From Lysobacterales bacterium (lineage in GTDB: Bacteria > Pseudomonadota > Gammaproteobacteria > Xanthomonadales > SZUA-36): 64,000 nucleotides of DNA. Below the pieces are notes generated by a model, which did not search any database, was not told the DNA's origin, and saw only the letters and a list, made by a program, of their open reading frames with translations. Within the stretch, counting starts at the first letter, position 1; every line of letters starts with the position of its first letter. The position numbers and the translations under genes are program-made. Below, piece by piece: positions 9,633 through 18,177 of the stretch. The stretch is from contig JABAAB010000115.1 in assembly GCA_014238945.1 (NCBI GenBank), positions 124,001-188,000 of the forward strand. The letters are read 5' to 3'.

Positions 9633-9660
9633 AACCGCCTGTGTGCAACAGGCGGTTTTT
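9633..9660 (+). terminator. Rho-independent terminator after the lipoprotein gene
   Basis: A perfect 10-bp stem (AACCGCCTGT / ACAGGCGGTT) with a 5-base loop runs directly into a T tract, 23 bases after the stop of the lipoprotein gene. The opposite strand has no T tract after the stem, so it acts in the plus direction. Confidence 0.9.
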
Positions 9661-9673
9661 GTGTGCCCGTAAT

Positions 9674-11962
9674 TTACTCATTCGGGTTCCCGGTCAACTT
9701 TGCATCCTGGTGTATACGAATAAAACTGAGCAACTGGTCCGTATCCATGGCTTCAAGCTCAATTGAATTCAACAGTACGATGGGTGTGTCACCATGTTCG
9801 GTGGAACGCTCCACGTCATCCATGAAATTGGCAACGGCATCCATATCCGAATGCTTGCCAACCAGGATGGTGCCAAATTCTCTTTCATTCACCCAGGTTC
9901 CGGCCTCCACAATATCCGCTGTCTGCCGTACGTCAAATTCCCGCTCTCCATAGCTTCGCGTCATCAAATCGATAAGCGTGGAGCCTTCCTCGATAATTAA
10001 CACACCCTTATTGAGATTGAGATCGGGTAACAGTTTTCTGACCGCGTTAGGTAAGTCGGACTTGTGTACCGGCTTGGTCAGGTAGTCATCTGCCCCCATG
10101 GACAGACCCAGTTCCCGTTCACTTAGCATGGATTGCATGATGATCGGAATACCCGCGGTCTCGGGTATTTCGCGTAATTTCTCGAGAACCTGCCATCCAT
10201 CCATACCGGGCATGATGATATCCAGCACGATGATATCGGGAAGCTCATTTTGGGCCATCTCCACGCCGTCCGCGCCGTTATCAGCGGTCATTACGGAGTA
10301 ACCCCGTTTGGATAAAATCCGCTTGGAGAGTTCCAGTGATGATTCATCATCATCCACAACCAGCACCTTGGCCAGTCCCTCTATCTGATCACCACTGTCT
10401 TCTTCAATGGAATCCTGCTGTGCCTCTTCCTGTTCTATGTCCTGTGCAATGGCCGGTGCCACAAAGGTAAAACAAGTGCCCTTACCCGGTGAACTTTCCA
10501 CGTCAATCCGGCCCAGCATCAGTTCTGCAAACTTCTTGCAGATCGCCAAACCGAGACCGGTACCACCAAATTCACGTGTCGTTGAGTCGTCCGCCTGTGT
10601 GAATTCTTCAAATACCTTGTCCAGTTGTTCCTGTGTCATACCGATACCGGTGTCCGCGACCGAGACACTGATCATATCGACATCTTCTTCAATGAAGCGA
10701 TTGGCTTCAATGGTGATTTGGCCCTTGTTGGTGAATTTCGCCGCATTACTCAGCAGATTCATCAGGATTTGTCTGAACTTGGTCACATCAGTGCGAATTT
10801 CACTGTCTTCTAATTTGAAAACGGTATCAAGGGTGTTCTCGTAATTGGCCACCAGCGGTTTGACAGTGCTGCTGACGTCGTTGATCAGTTGTTCGAGGTC
10901 CGCTGTTTCGTTGTACACACCCATTTTTCCGGATTCAACTTTTGACAGGTCCAGTACTTCGTTGATCAGACCCAGCAGGTGTTTACCCGCACCATGTATT
11001 TTGCTCAGATCGGCCTGTACGTCGTCCGGTTCGAGGTCCACGCCGTCTTCTATATCTTCCAACAGCATTTCGCTGTATCCGATGATTGCATTCATCGGTG
11101 TCCTGAGTTCGTGACTCATGTTGGCAAGGAATCCGCTTTTGGCCTTGTTGGCATCGTCGGCGCGGAGCCGTTCTTCATGGGCTTGTTCCATGGTCGCATC
11201 GAGTTTCTCTGCCATGGAGTTGAACGCGTTAGCCAACTGGCCCAGGTCGCCTTTGCCAGTTATCCAGATGCGGTGTGTCAGGTTACCCTGGCTCCACTCT
11301 TCGGTACCCAAACGCAGTGCAGACAATGATCGCTTGGTATAGCGAATCAGGAAAGCAAGCAATATCAGTGCGATCAGGGCGGATGCGAGGAACACCAGCA
11401 TGGACACCTGGTTGATCTGTGCCTCTGACTCTTCAATTTGAATATTGATCTGCGATGAAAGGTTCCTGAGAAATGAACCGTCCAGTTCAAGTTGCGTCTC
11501 GGCTTTGTCAAACTCATGTCCAAAAGCGACCAGTGAGTATATCTGGACCGGTTGTCCGACCTCTTCAGAGCGGGCGATCAGTTCCTTCCATTGAAGAATG
11601 ATTTCATCGGCCATTTCAATGCCAGCGAGTTGACTTGCCACCTCCTTGCCAGCGGTTGCACGTAATGTATCCAGCGACTCACCGGTCGATACGATGCCGC
11701 CGAGCAGGTTTTCCTGTTCGTCCGGATCAAGTTCTTTTTTGTCCTTCGCTGAAGCCACCGCATCAAGAACTTTGAGCCGGGTGTTCAATTCCTTCAATTG
11801 TTGGGAGATATCGCTGACCAAATACTGTGAGCGTATCGAGGACTGCAAAGATGACACCTTTTCCCGGCTGATCTTGGTTGACCACAGGAATACCATTACA
11901 GTGCCGAAATAAAATATCAAAATAACCAGTGAGGTCAGGGCAATCCGTTTGCTGAGATTCAT
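9674..11962 (-). CDS. Membrane hybrid sensor histidine kinase with receiver and degenerate receiver
   Basis: The 762 residues read as: transmembrane helix (about 7-28), a helical periplasmic domain (about 30-185), a second transmembrane helix (about 186-207), HAMP, HisKA with [17 protein letters not shown] as H-box, and HATPase with [10 protein letters not shown] (N), DTGIGM (G1) and [13 protein letters not shown] (G2). An intact receiver follows ([22 protein letters not shown]), then a second receiver-like domain whose phosphoacceptor region reads TILVGK, without the aspartate. It therefore probably autophosphorylates and passes phosphate to its receiver and perhaps to the small response regulator upstream. 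It is the last gene of a signalling block that includes a nucleotide cyclase. The input signal is unknown. Confidence 0.93.
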   Translation of the reverse strand: MNLSKRIALTSLVILIFYFGTVMVFLWSTKISREKVSSLQSSIRSQYLVSDISQQLKELNTRLKVLDAVASAKDKKELDPDEQENLLGGIVSTGESLDTLRATAGKEVASQLAGIEMADEIILQWKELIARSEEVGQPVQIYSLVAFGHEFDKAETQLELDGSFLRNLSSQINIQIEESEAQINQVSMLVFLASALIALILLAFLIRYTKRSLSALRLGTEEWSQGNLTHRIWITGKGDLGQLANAFNSMAEKLDATMEQAHEERLRADDANKAKSGFLANMSHELRTPMNAIIGYSEMLLEDIEDGVDLEPDDVQADLSKIHGAGKHLLGLINEVLDLSKVESGKMGVYNETADLEQLINDVSSTVKPLVANYENTLDTVFKLEDSEIRTDVTKFRQILMNLLSNAAKFTNKGQITIEANRFIEEDVDMISVSVADTGIGMTQEQLDKVFEEFTQADDSTTREFGGTGLGLAICKKFAELMLGRIDVESSPGKGTCFTFVAPAIAQDIEQEEAQQDSIEEDSGDQIEGLAKVLVVDDDESSLELSKRILSKRGYSVMTADNGADGVEMAQNELPDIIVLDIIMPGMDGWQVLEKLREIPETAGIPIIMQSMLSERELGLSMGADDYLTKPVHKSDLPNAVRKLLPDLNLNKGVLIIEEGSTLIDLMTRSYGEREFDVRQTADIVEAGTWVNEREFGTILVGKHSDMDAVANFMDDVERSTEHGDTPIVLLNSIELEAMDTDQLLSFIRIHQDAKLTGNPNE

Positions 11963-11987
11963 GGTGATTCCCCAGTATTGAAAATCC

Positions 11988-12350
11988 TCATCCCAGCTGT
12001 GCCTTTATTTTTTCAAGTAGACGTTTTAGATCAATGGGCTTGGTATCGTAATCATCACAACCGGCGTTCATGGCCTTGCGTCTGTCACCCTCCATTGCAT
12101 GCGCTGTGAGCGCAACAATTTTCAAATCAGCGGTTCTGGGCGCTTTCTTGAGGGCTCGTGTTGCCGCCCAGCCATCCATGATCGGCAGGCTCATGTCCAT
12201 CAGCACCAGGTCGGGAAGCCATTCTGTCGCCATTTCCACGCCCTGTTGTCCATCAACGGCTACCCGGACTTCAAAGCCTTTACGCTTCAGTCTGCGACTG
12301 AGCATATCCCGGTTCATTTCATTGTCCTCAACAATAAGTATCCTGGCCAC
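11988..12350 (-). CDS. Single-domain response regulator (DivK/CheY-like)
   Basis: This is a 120-residue stand-alone receiver domain. It has the acidic pair ([11 protein letters not shown]), the phosphoacceptor in [13 protein letters not shown] near residue 52, the conserved Thr/Ala pair in ALTAHAM and the Lys in TKPID. There is no output domain, so it signals by protein contact, as DivK and CheY do. It lies 25 bases upstream of the hybrid kinase and 26 bases after the cyclase gene, all in one direction, so it is a likely phosphorelay partner. Confidence 0.95.
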   Translation of the reverse strand: MARILIVEDNEMNRDMLSRRLKRKGFEVRVAVDGQQGVEMATEWLPDLVLMDMSLPIMDGWAATRALKKAPRTADLKIVALTAHAMEGDRRKAMNAGCDDYDTKPIDLKRLLEKIKAQLG

Positions 12351-12376
12351 TATTCACCTCTGTCTCATTTTGCTTT

Positions 12377-14350
12377 TCAATGAGTCACCATCAGTGATCG
12401 AATATAGCTCCGTGCACTGAGTGGTGCCGATGTCAATTTAATTATGTAATGGTTTGTATCCGATTGATCCGCTGCGATACCTGTCACCTTGCTGAAAATC
12501 TGATCATTTTCCGCACCGGGATAACCGCTGATACTCATACGCAAATTGGTTAGTATCTCCAAATCAACAGACGTATGCAGGTGTGCAATACCTTCGGCAG
12601 CGGCCGTTATTGTACCTTTAACTTTTTCAGCTGCAACGGCTTTGCCTGACAACCGGTCAAAAGAAACCAACAATGGTGTGATCAGCGGTTGTACCGTTTG
12701 CTCCTCTACTTCCAGCCTGACATTGTAGGGTGCGCCTATACCGGTAATTTCATGAATCTGCACAGGTTGCTTGATGCCCTTGGCATCGACCTCAAGGGAG
12801 CGTGCCACGGTAACCTGGGAATCAAGTTCCGCAATGGTGAATTCAGAAACCATGACCTGACCACCCACCGTAAACGATTCGATACGAGCGGTCAGGTTGA
12901 CGTGGTGTCCAACCACACCGTATTTCGAGCGGTCTTCAGAGCCGATATTGCCAACGACTGCTTCACCCGTGTTCACTGCAATACCCGCTTCAATGGGTGG
13001 AAGACCCCATTGTTGATTGATATGGTTAACTTCTGCCATGGATTGTTGCATCTCCAGAGCACACGCGACTGCCTTCTCCGCATGGCCTTCACAGACCACC
13101 GGTGCACCGAAAATGGCGAGGATGGCGTCTCCCAGAAACTCATTGATAATACCGTCGTACTTCTGGATCAACGGGGTCATGACCCCAAAATAATTATTGA
13201 GAATCCTGACAATGTCCTTTGGGTCAAGTTCCTGGCTGAGCATACTGAACCCACGGATATCGGTCATCATGATACTGATTTTCTGCTTTGCACCACCCAG
13301 CAGCATGCCGTCATCCGCATCCAGGATTTCCTTGACCACTTCATCCGACATGTAGCGCCCGAAAACCTTGCGAATAAAAGTGTAGCTTTTCTCCAGTTCC
13401 TGTTGGTATTCCTTCTCTTTGTCATGCCATGCCTTGCGTTCGAGACAGGCAACCACCCGCGCCTGCAGCAGCGACGGGTTGACCGGTTTGATCAGGATGT
13501 CAAAGGCTCCGGCCTCGATACATTTAACCGCAGCATTCTTGTCACTCAAGCCGGTAATGATGATGACAGGAACAGCACGCAGGACCTCGTCTTCGCCCAT
13601 TCTTGTCAGCACGTCAAAACCGTTCATATCCGGCATGAACAGATCCAGCAATATCAAATCCGGTAGCAACTCCCTGACCTGGTCCAGTGCCTTGCGTCCC
13701 GATTCCGCGGTCGTGATTTGATGTCCCTGGCGGCGTAACTGGTGTGCCAGCAGGTTCCGGTTGCTGGCATTATCATCAACCACCAGGATTTGTCCCGTGA
13801 TGACTTCGTCCGCTTCCTCGTCCTTGCGGTCAAAGCTGTCAAATACCGACTGGATGTTGATATTGAGGGTGTTATCTGAGTCTTCGCCAAACTCCCGGTC
13901 TGCCTTGAATAATGAATCCAGCATCTGTAACAATTTGCTGGAATCCTCTAACAGGTGATCAAGGTAACTTCGGGTGTCCTGCGTCAGTTGTTCCTCTTCC
14001 TCAAGTTCCTCAAGGATGATTTCGGAATATCCGGCAATGGCACCCACCGAATTTCTCAGGTCATGCCGGTAGGTTGTACGCTGTTCATCACGCTCTTTTT
14101 CACTGCGGTCCCGGGTTTCTGCAGCCAGCATTTCTGCAACCAGTGTGCGTGTCTGGCCAGCCGCTGTCTGGACTTTTACCAGGTCATCCTGGCTATCACC
14201 CTGGGAAATTTGTTCGGTCAGTAATTCTACGTATCCGTCTATGGACAGGATGGGTGCGAGCAACTCCTGGCGCAGCATGTCCAGGCGCGCATTCTCCTGC
14301 CGGGAAGTATGCAGACCAGAACTCAAACCCAACCTCTGTAAATGGCCCAT
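12377..14350 (-). CDS. Receiver plus class III nucleotide cyclase with histidine-kinase-like DHp segment
   Basis: I use ATG 14350; a GTG at 14368 is possible. Both overlap the end of the DUF3307 gene. Order: a degenerate DHp-like helix pair (LLAPILSIDGYVELL), a second DHp with H-box YRHDLRNSVGAIAGYSEII but no ATPase domain, an intact receiver (LLDLFMPDMNGF, IKPVN), a short coiled coil, then a class III cyclase domain. The cyclase has both metal aspartates (MTDIRGFS and GDAILAIFGAP) and the transition-state Asn/Arg region (HHVNLTARIES). The usual adenine-selecting Lys is Glu (NEFLGD) and the second selector is Gly (KYGVVG), so ATP specificity is doubtful and GTP is possible. It probably makes a cyclic nucleotide under phosphorelay control. 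Confidence 0.9.
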   Translation of the reverse strand: MGHLQRLGLSSGLHTSRQENARLDMLRQELLAPILSIDGYVELLTEQISQGDSQDDLVKVQTAAGQTRTLVAEMLAAETRDRSEKERDEQRTTYRHDLRNSVGAIAGYSEIILEELEEEEQLTQDTRSYLDHLLEDSSKLLQMLDSLFKADREFGEDSDNTLNINIQSVFDSFDRKDEEADEVITGQILVVDDNASNRNLLAHQLRRQGHQITTAESGRKALDQVRELLPDLILLDLFMPDMNGFDVLTRMGEDEVLRAVPVIIITGLSDKNAAVKCIEAGAFDILIKPVNPSLLQARVVACLERKAWHDKEKEYQQELEKSYTFIRKVFGRYMSDEVVKEILDADDGMLLGGAKQKISIMMTDIRGFSMLSQELDPKDIVRILNNYFGVMTPLIQKYDGIINEFLGDAILAIFGAPVVCEGHAEKAVACALEMQQSMAEVNHINQQWGLPPIEAGIAVNTGEAVVGNIGSEDRSKYGVVGHHVNLTARIESFTVGGQVMVSEFTIAELDSQVTVARSLEVDAKGIKQPVQIHEITGIGAPYNVRLEVEEQTVQPLITPLLVSFDRLSGKAVAAEKVKGTITAAAEGIAHLHTSVDLEILTNLRMSISGYPGAENDQIFSKVTGIAADQSDTNHYIIKLTSAPLSARSYIRSLMVTH

Positions 14351-14664
14351 ACATAGACTGCCTTGCACAGCAAATGCAGCAACTGGTCAACGTGTAAATT
14401 GATCCAGTGTTCACATTTGCTGAAATCGATCAGACTGTGCAGCAGCGTCTCGATGATACCCAGCATCAGACTGCCGCTGATGATGAATACCGCGCCACCG
14501 TGAACCAGGGCATGAGATATGAGCCAGTAATACCAACCGGGAAAGCCCTTGCTCGTGGTGCTGTGAATCTCGGCGTGCCGGCTTTTTGCTGTCGCCATGA
14601 CTTCGCGCTGGAACACGTAGTCACCCAGTGCATGACCAATCAAGAATTGGAAAAAAAGCCCCAT
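14323..14664 (-). CDS. DUF3307 membrane protein
   Basis: This small 113-residue protein has a DUF3307-like pattern: FLIGHALGDYVFQ near the N-terminus, two conserved-looking histidine stretches (ISHALVHGG, LLHSLIDFSKCEHW) and HVDQLLHLLCK near the end. At least three hydrophobic segments suggest an inner-membrane protein. DUF3307 has no established biochemical role, though spaced His/Asp residues in membrane helices hint at metal binding. The gene overlaps the cyclase gene start by 28 bases and follows the Popeye-like gene by about 100 bases, so the three are probably co-transcribed. Confidence 0.8.
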   Translation of the reverse strand: MGLFFQFLIGHALGDYVFQREVMATAKSRHAEIHSTTSKGFPGWYYWLISHALVHGGAVFIISGSLMLGIIETLLHSLIDFSKCEHWINLHVDQLLHLLCKAVYVWAIYRGWV

Positions 14665-14770
14665 ATTTTAACCCCTGGTACCCGTTTTAATTTTCGTCAT
14701 CGTTTCCGTTATTCTACAGGAAACACCCGCTACATCCGCCCATACGAAGAAATTGTCGGCCATTTTCCTG

Positions 14771-15478
14771 TCAGCCTGGCTCAACGACAGATGAATCCCT
14801 GGCTTTTCCTTCGACCTGGCTTTCTGACAACTTCCGGGCCATGTGGGAGGACAGGACCACGTCCACAACACGTTTGATGTTCTCATTCTTATTGCAAAGG
14901 GCTCTCAGCGCTTCCTGCTCCCAGCGTATGCACATACATGATTCCGTACTGGTCACGGTTGCCGAAGCCGGGCACTGCAGACGGTAACTTACCTCTCCGA
15001 TCACGTTGCCCTGTAGTACCGGCACGGTATTGCCGTTGGGCAATTCCGCCTCCGCCTTTCCGCTGATAAGGTAAAAAAGGTCCTTCAGTATCTGCCCTTC
15101 CACGGTATATACGTGTCCGGGTCCTTCAAGGTGCCATTCAGAAATTTGCAAAACCTGGTTGAATTCAACCCGGCTCAGGTCCGAAAACTCATTGTCATAG
15201 AGGAATTGCTCACGCTGGTCAAACTTTATCCGGGAGTTACTCCATGCCAGCCACACCATCATGAATCCGTTGATGACGATCAGGGCGAACTCGGAACCGA
15301 CATCAAGCCACAGGGGCTCGGCTGGAAAAGCGTAGTAATAAATGGCATAGGCAGCTGAGGACAAGACGATCAGGAATCGCAGTTTTTGCATGTTGGTCAT
15401 GGTGAATGCCAGCATCGAAGCGATAAATGCAAACCCATAGAGCAGGTAATAAGTCAAAGTGGATGTATCTTCAACCAT
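14771..15478 (-). CDS. Bacterial Popeye-domain protein (cNMP-binding-like)
   Basis: This 235-residue protein has three N-terminal transmembrane helices (about 8-28, 33-50, 60-80) followed by a CRP-like beta-roll. Topology and pattern fit Popeye proteins: FLYDNEFSDLSRVEFNQVL after the membrane part, then a cassette around GEVSYRLQCPASATV, then CMCIRWEQEALRALCNKNEN and a C-terminal helix. Animal Popeye proteins bind cAMP in this domain. Here the cassette reads more like a CRP site, but the Arg of the RSATV-type motif is Ala (PASATV), so nucleotide binding is uncertain. It lies beside a class III cyclase, making it a plausible membrane effector of that signal. A generic cNMP-binding membrane protein is the alternative. 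Confidence 0.8.
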   Translation of the reverse strand: MVEDTSTLTYYLLYGFAFIASMLAFTMTNMQKLRFLIVLSSAAYAIYYYAFPAEPLWLDVGSEFALIVINGFMMVWLAWSNSRIKFDQREQFLYDNEFSDLSRVEFNQVLQISEWHLEGPGHVYTVEGQILKDLFYLISGKAEAELPNGNTVPVLQGNVIGEVSYRLQCPASATVTSTESCMCIRWEQEALRALCNKNENIKRVVDVVLSSHMARKLSESQVEGKARDSSVVEPG

Positions 15479-15504
15479 TGAATTCGCCTCGATTCATGTT
15501 CTAC

Positions 15505-15522
15505 TTACCTTTAAACAGGTAA
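15505..15522. promoter_or_regulatory. Inverted repeat in divergent promoter region
   Basis: TTACCT-TTAAAC-AGGTAA is a perfect 6-bp inverted repeat with a 6-bp spacer. It sits 27 bases upstream of the Popeye-like gene and about 85 bases upstream of the MFS gene. The size suits a dimeric regulator. I do not recognise the motif, and short palindromes can arise by chance. Confidence 0.35.
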
Positions 15523-15606
15523 AACTAACACAATGTATTCGAAATGCAATCCAACTAGCCACCCGACTTGCATACAGGCCCGATACAGGGCCGGGTTTAA
15601 TGCCGA

Positions 15607-16827
15607 GTGAGAAATGTGCCGGCACAGGTATGGCGTTTGATGATCGCCTATGCACTGATGATGTCCGGAACCTCATTGATGGTCTTGATCGCAGGTATCA
15701 TCGCGATCGAAATTGCTCCGTCTCCCGGCTTTGCAACGCTCCCGCTGGCGCTGACCATCGTAGGCCTGGCCGTAGCGACGCTGCCAACAGGCAAATTGCA
15801 AAGCAGGTTTGGCCGCAAGAGGGTATTTCTGGTTTATGGTTTTGTGGCTGTCGGTTCTACGTTGCTGGCAGTGCTGAGCCTGGTACAGGCCAGCTTTTGG
15901 GGTTTTTGTACGGCTGCAGTATTAATGGGCTGGTCGGCAGCGGCAGGTCACCAGTACCGTTTCGCCGCAATGGAAAGCGTTGCTGCTGAACATGCAGCAA
16001 AGGCCACTTCGGTATTGCTGTTTGGTGGAATACTGGCGGCGGTGGTTGGTCCGGAGATTGCCGTGCGGGGACGGTATTTAATGGAAACTGAATTTGCCGG
16101 GTCTTATCTGTTGCTGGCGGCTGTTTATATCATCGGTATATTCATCATCATCTTTTATCATGAGGTGCGGGAATTCGCCGGTTCGATGGTCATGAAGGGC
16201 CGTAGCCTGGTGCAATTCGTCCGCTCGCCGGTGATCGTGCTTGCGGTCAGCGCTTCCGCTGTGGGTTATGGCCTGATGAGTTTTGTCATGACCGCAGGCC
16301 CGGTCAGCATGCATGAGCATGCCGGTCACGATCTGCAGGCGACCAAGTGGGTACTGCAATCACATATTGCTGCAATGTACCTTCCGTCCCTTGTTTATCC
16401 CTGGTTGTTCGGTCATTGGAAATTCCGGGGCATGATGTGGGCAGGGATATGTTGTCTGTCGGTCAGTTTATTCGTAGCGTCTTTGGGCACACAATTCATA
16501 CACTACTGGCTGACCCTGGTCACCCTGGGTATCGGCTGGAATTTCCTGTTTCTCAGTGGTACCAACCTGTTGCGCTACGGTTACCATGATGAGGAGCGGT
16601 TCAAGGCACAGTCACTGCATGATTTTACCGTGTTTTCATTCCAGGGCCTCGCCAGTCTGGGCTCGGGTTGGTTCCTGTATCACTGGGGATGGCAGGGTGT
16701 AATTTTTGCATCTGTGCCATTACTATTGGTTTTTGCCTTGCTTGTGTTTTTTAGTTCAGCCTGGCCCCAGGAAGGTATCACAGGTAAAAAACACCCCGGG
16801 ATAAATCAAAACCCGTTGAACAGCTGA
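15607..16827 (+). CDS. MFS transporter
   Basis: This 406-residue protein with about 12 hydrophobic helices starts at GTG 15607. The loop after the second helix reads GKLQSRFGRKRVFLVYG, the classic major facilitator motif A (GxLaDrxGrkr). A longer cytoplasmic stretch near the middle (EVREFAGSMVMKGRSLVQF) separates the two six-helix halves. The substrate cannot be told from sequence. It is divergent from the Popeye-like gene and about 200 bases upstream of the exported-protein gene, so it may be transcribed alone. Confidence 0.88.
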   Translation: MRNVPAQVWRLMIAYALMMSGTSLMVLIAGIIAIEIAPSPGFATLPLALTIVGLAVATLPTGKLQSRFGRKRVFLVYGFVAVGSTLLAVLSLVQASFWGFCTAAVLMGWSAAAGHQYRFAAMESVAAEHAAKATSVLLFGGILAAVVGPEIAVRGRYLMETEFAGSYLLLAAVYIIGIFIIIFYHEVREFAGSMVMKGRSLVQFVRSPVIVLAVSASAVGYGLMSFVMTAGPVSMHEHAGHDLQATKWVLQSHIAAMYLPSLVYPWLFGHWKFRGMMWAGICCLSVSLFVASLGTQFIHYWLTLVTLGIGWNFLFLSGTNLLRYGYHDEERFKAQSLHDFTVFSFQGLASLGSGWFLYHWGWQGVIFASVPLLLVFALLVFFSSAWPQEGITGKKHPGINQNPLNS

Positions 16828-17032
16828 CGCGGTAGCACTGATTGGGACCCTGGGTTCAGGTCAAAATGCCGCTACGCGATTGGGCCCGATTGACCGATTC
16901 GGCAACCTGGTCCGGAATTAAAATCCATTTTGGTAGCGTTGACACTTTTAATCCCTCGTGGGTGGCCTTATATGTGGTGAAAGCCCTTGGTCGTATTAGT
17001 GGTCCTGAACGCGGGTACCGTGGAGAAATGGT

Positions 17033-18064
17033 ATGTTCGACAGATTTTTGCTGGCCAGCCTGTTATTGATTTTTTCACAGCTGGCAACAGCGGCCGAGAA
17101 TTTTATAACACACGAAACCACGCCTTACCCGCCTGCTTGTGTCTCAACGGCTGATCTGGAGGATGTTTTTACACCGAGCAGTTCCCGGATTGTGTACGGC
17201 AGTTCCATCGTCCAACTCACTGGTTGGCCTGATACCAACGTCAAAGCCAATGTTGAAATGGAAGTATACCGGCGGGGATGCAGCGATACGGATCGTTCGG
17301 TCATGTTTATATAAACCCTGCTGATCAATAACGCGAATTCATATTTCGTACCGCGAATGTTTGCCAGGATTGGCGAAGACCGATATCCCCTGAGGCTGGC
17401 CAAGGAACCCAACTCCTTTGAACAGGATCTTGGTGGCCAACTGGAAGGCTCGGGCTCGCAGGTGTTCATCATGGATGGTGTTGCTGAGTCCGATATTGCA
17501 ACGACCGAAAACATCTTCACAGCCGGACAATATAATTCAGATATTACATTGATCATTGAAGATGGCTTTGACGGTACGGAATTCGAGGTAGCAGTTCAGG
17601 CTTATACAGACTTCCAGAAACCACGAAAATTCCCGCTCAATGGACGTCTGTCCGGTAACTGGGTGGTGGAAGGTGTGCCGGACCAGGGCTTTGTTATTTC
17701 ATTCAATGAATTTGTCGACGGTAATGGCGCCCGCAACCAAATGTTTCTGTCCTGGTATACCTACAACACCGACGGTTCTAACCTATGGCTGGTCGCAGAT
17801 ACGTTTCATGATACCGCCGAGGATTCGGTCGATCTGAACATACAACTGGTCACCAGCGGTGAATTCATGGCCAACGTACAGGCGGACCGCAGCGACGTGG
17901 GCAGTGCAACCCTTACGGCGGAAAATTGCAACGAGATGACCCTGGAATACAATCTCGAGTCTCTGGGTCTGGGTAGCGGTACGGTGACACTGGTACGGAT
18001 ATTCTCAGTGGAGATGGCTGGCTTTGCCTGCAGAGACCAGCAATCCAGGATCGACGCACTCTGA
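17033..18064 (+). pseudogene. Exported protein with WxxxxPDQGF-type repeat, interrupted by in-frame TAA
   Basis: The ATG at 17033 (GGAG upstream) opens a signal peptide (LLASLLLIFSQLATA). The frame stops at TAA 17312-17314 and continues in the same frame without further stops to 18064. Coding character on both sides is continuous (CSDTDRSVMFI, stop, TLLINNANSYFVPRMF), so one gene of about 343 codons is split by a single stop. The C-terminal half has GNWVVEGVPDQGFVISF and FLSWYTYNTDGSNLWLVA, a pattern I have seen in secreted gammaproteobacterial proteins of unknown function. Options are a real nonsense mutation, a sequencing error, or readthrough. A downstream restart at ATG 17357 would lack a signal peptide. 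Confidence 0.7.
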
Positions 18065-18177
18065 TCCAAAACCGTTCCGGTCCGCCACATTGGCTACATT
18101 TGTGATTACAATGTAGCTGTGCATATAGAGTGTCAAAATATTCTGTTGGCTGATGCCATAATTTCCTTGCAGAAATT

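Noticed and set aside
12689..13666. Plus-strand frame of 325 codons opposite the cyclase gene
   Set aside because: The minus strand encodes intact receiver and cyclase motifs across it. The plus frame has no domain pattern or ribosome site.
17033..18064. Stop-codon reassignment to explain the TAA and TAG breaks
   Set aside because: Many intact genes in the window end in TAA, TAG and TGA at the expected length, so the standard bacterial code applies.
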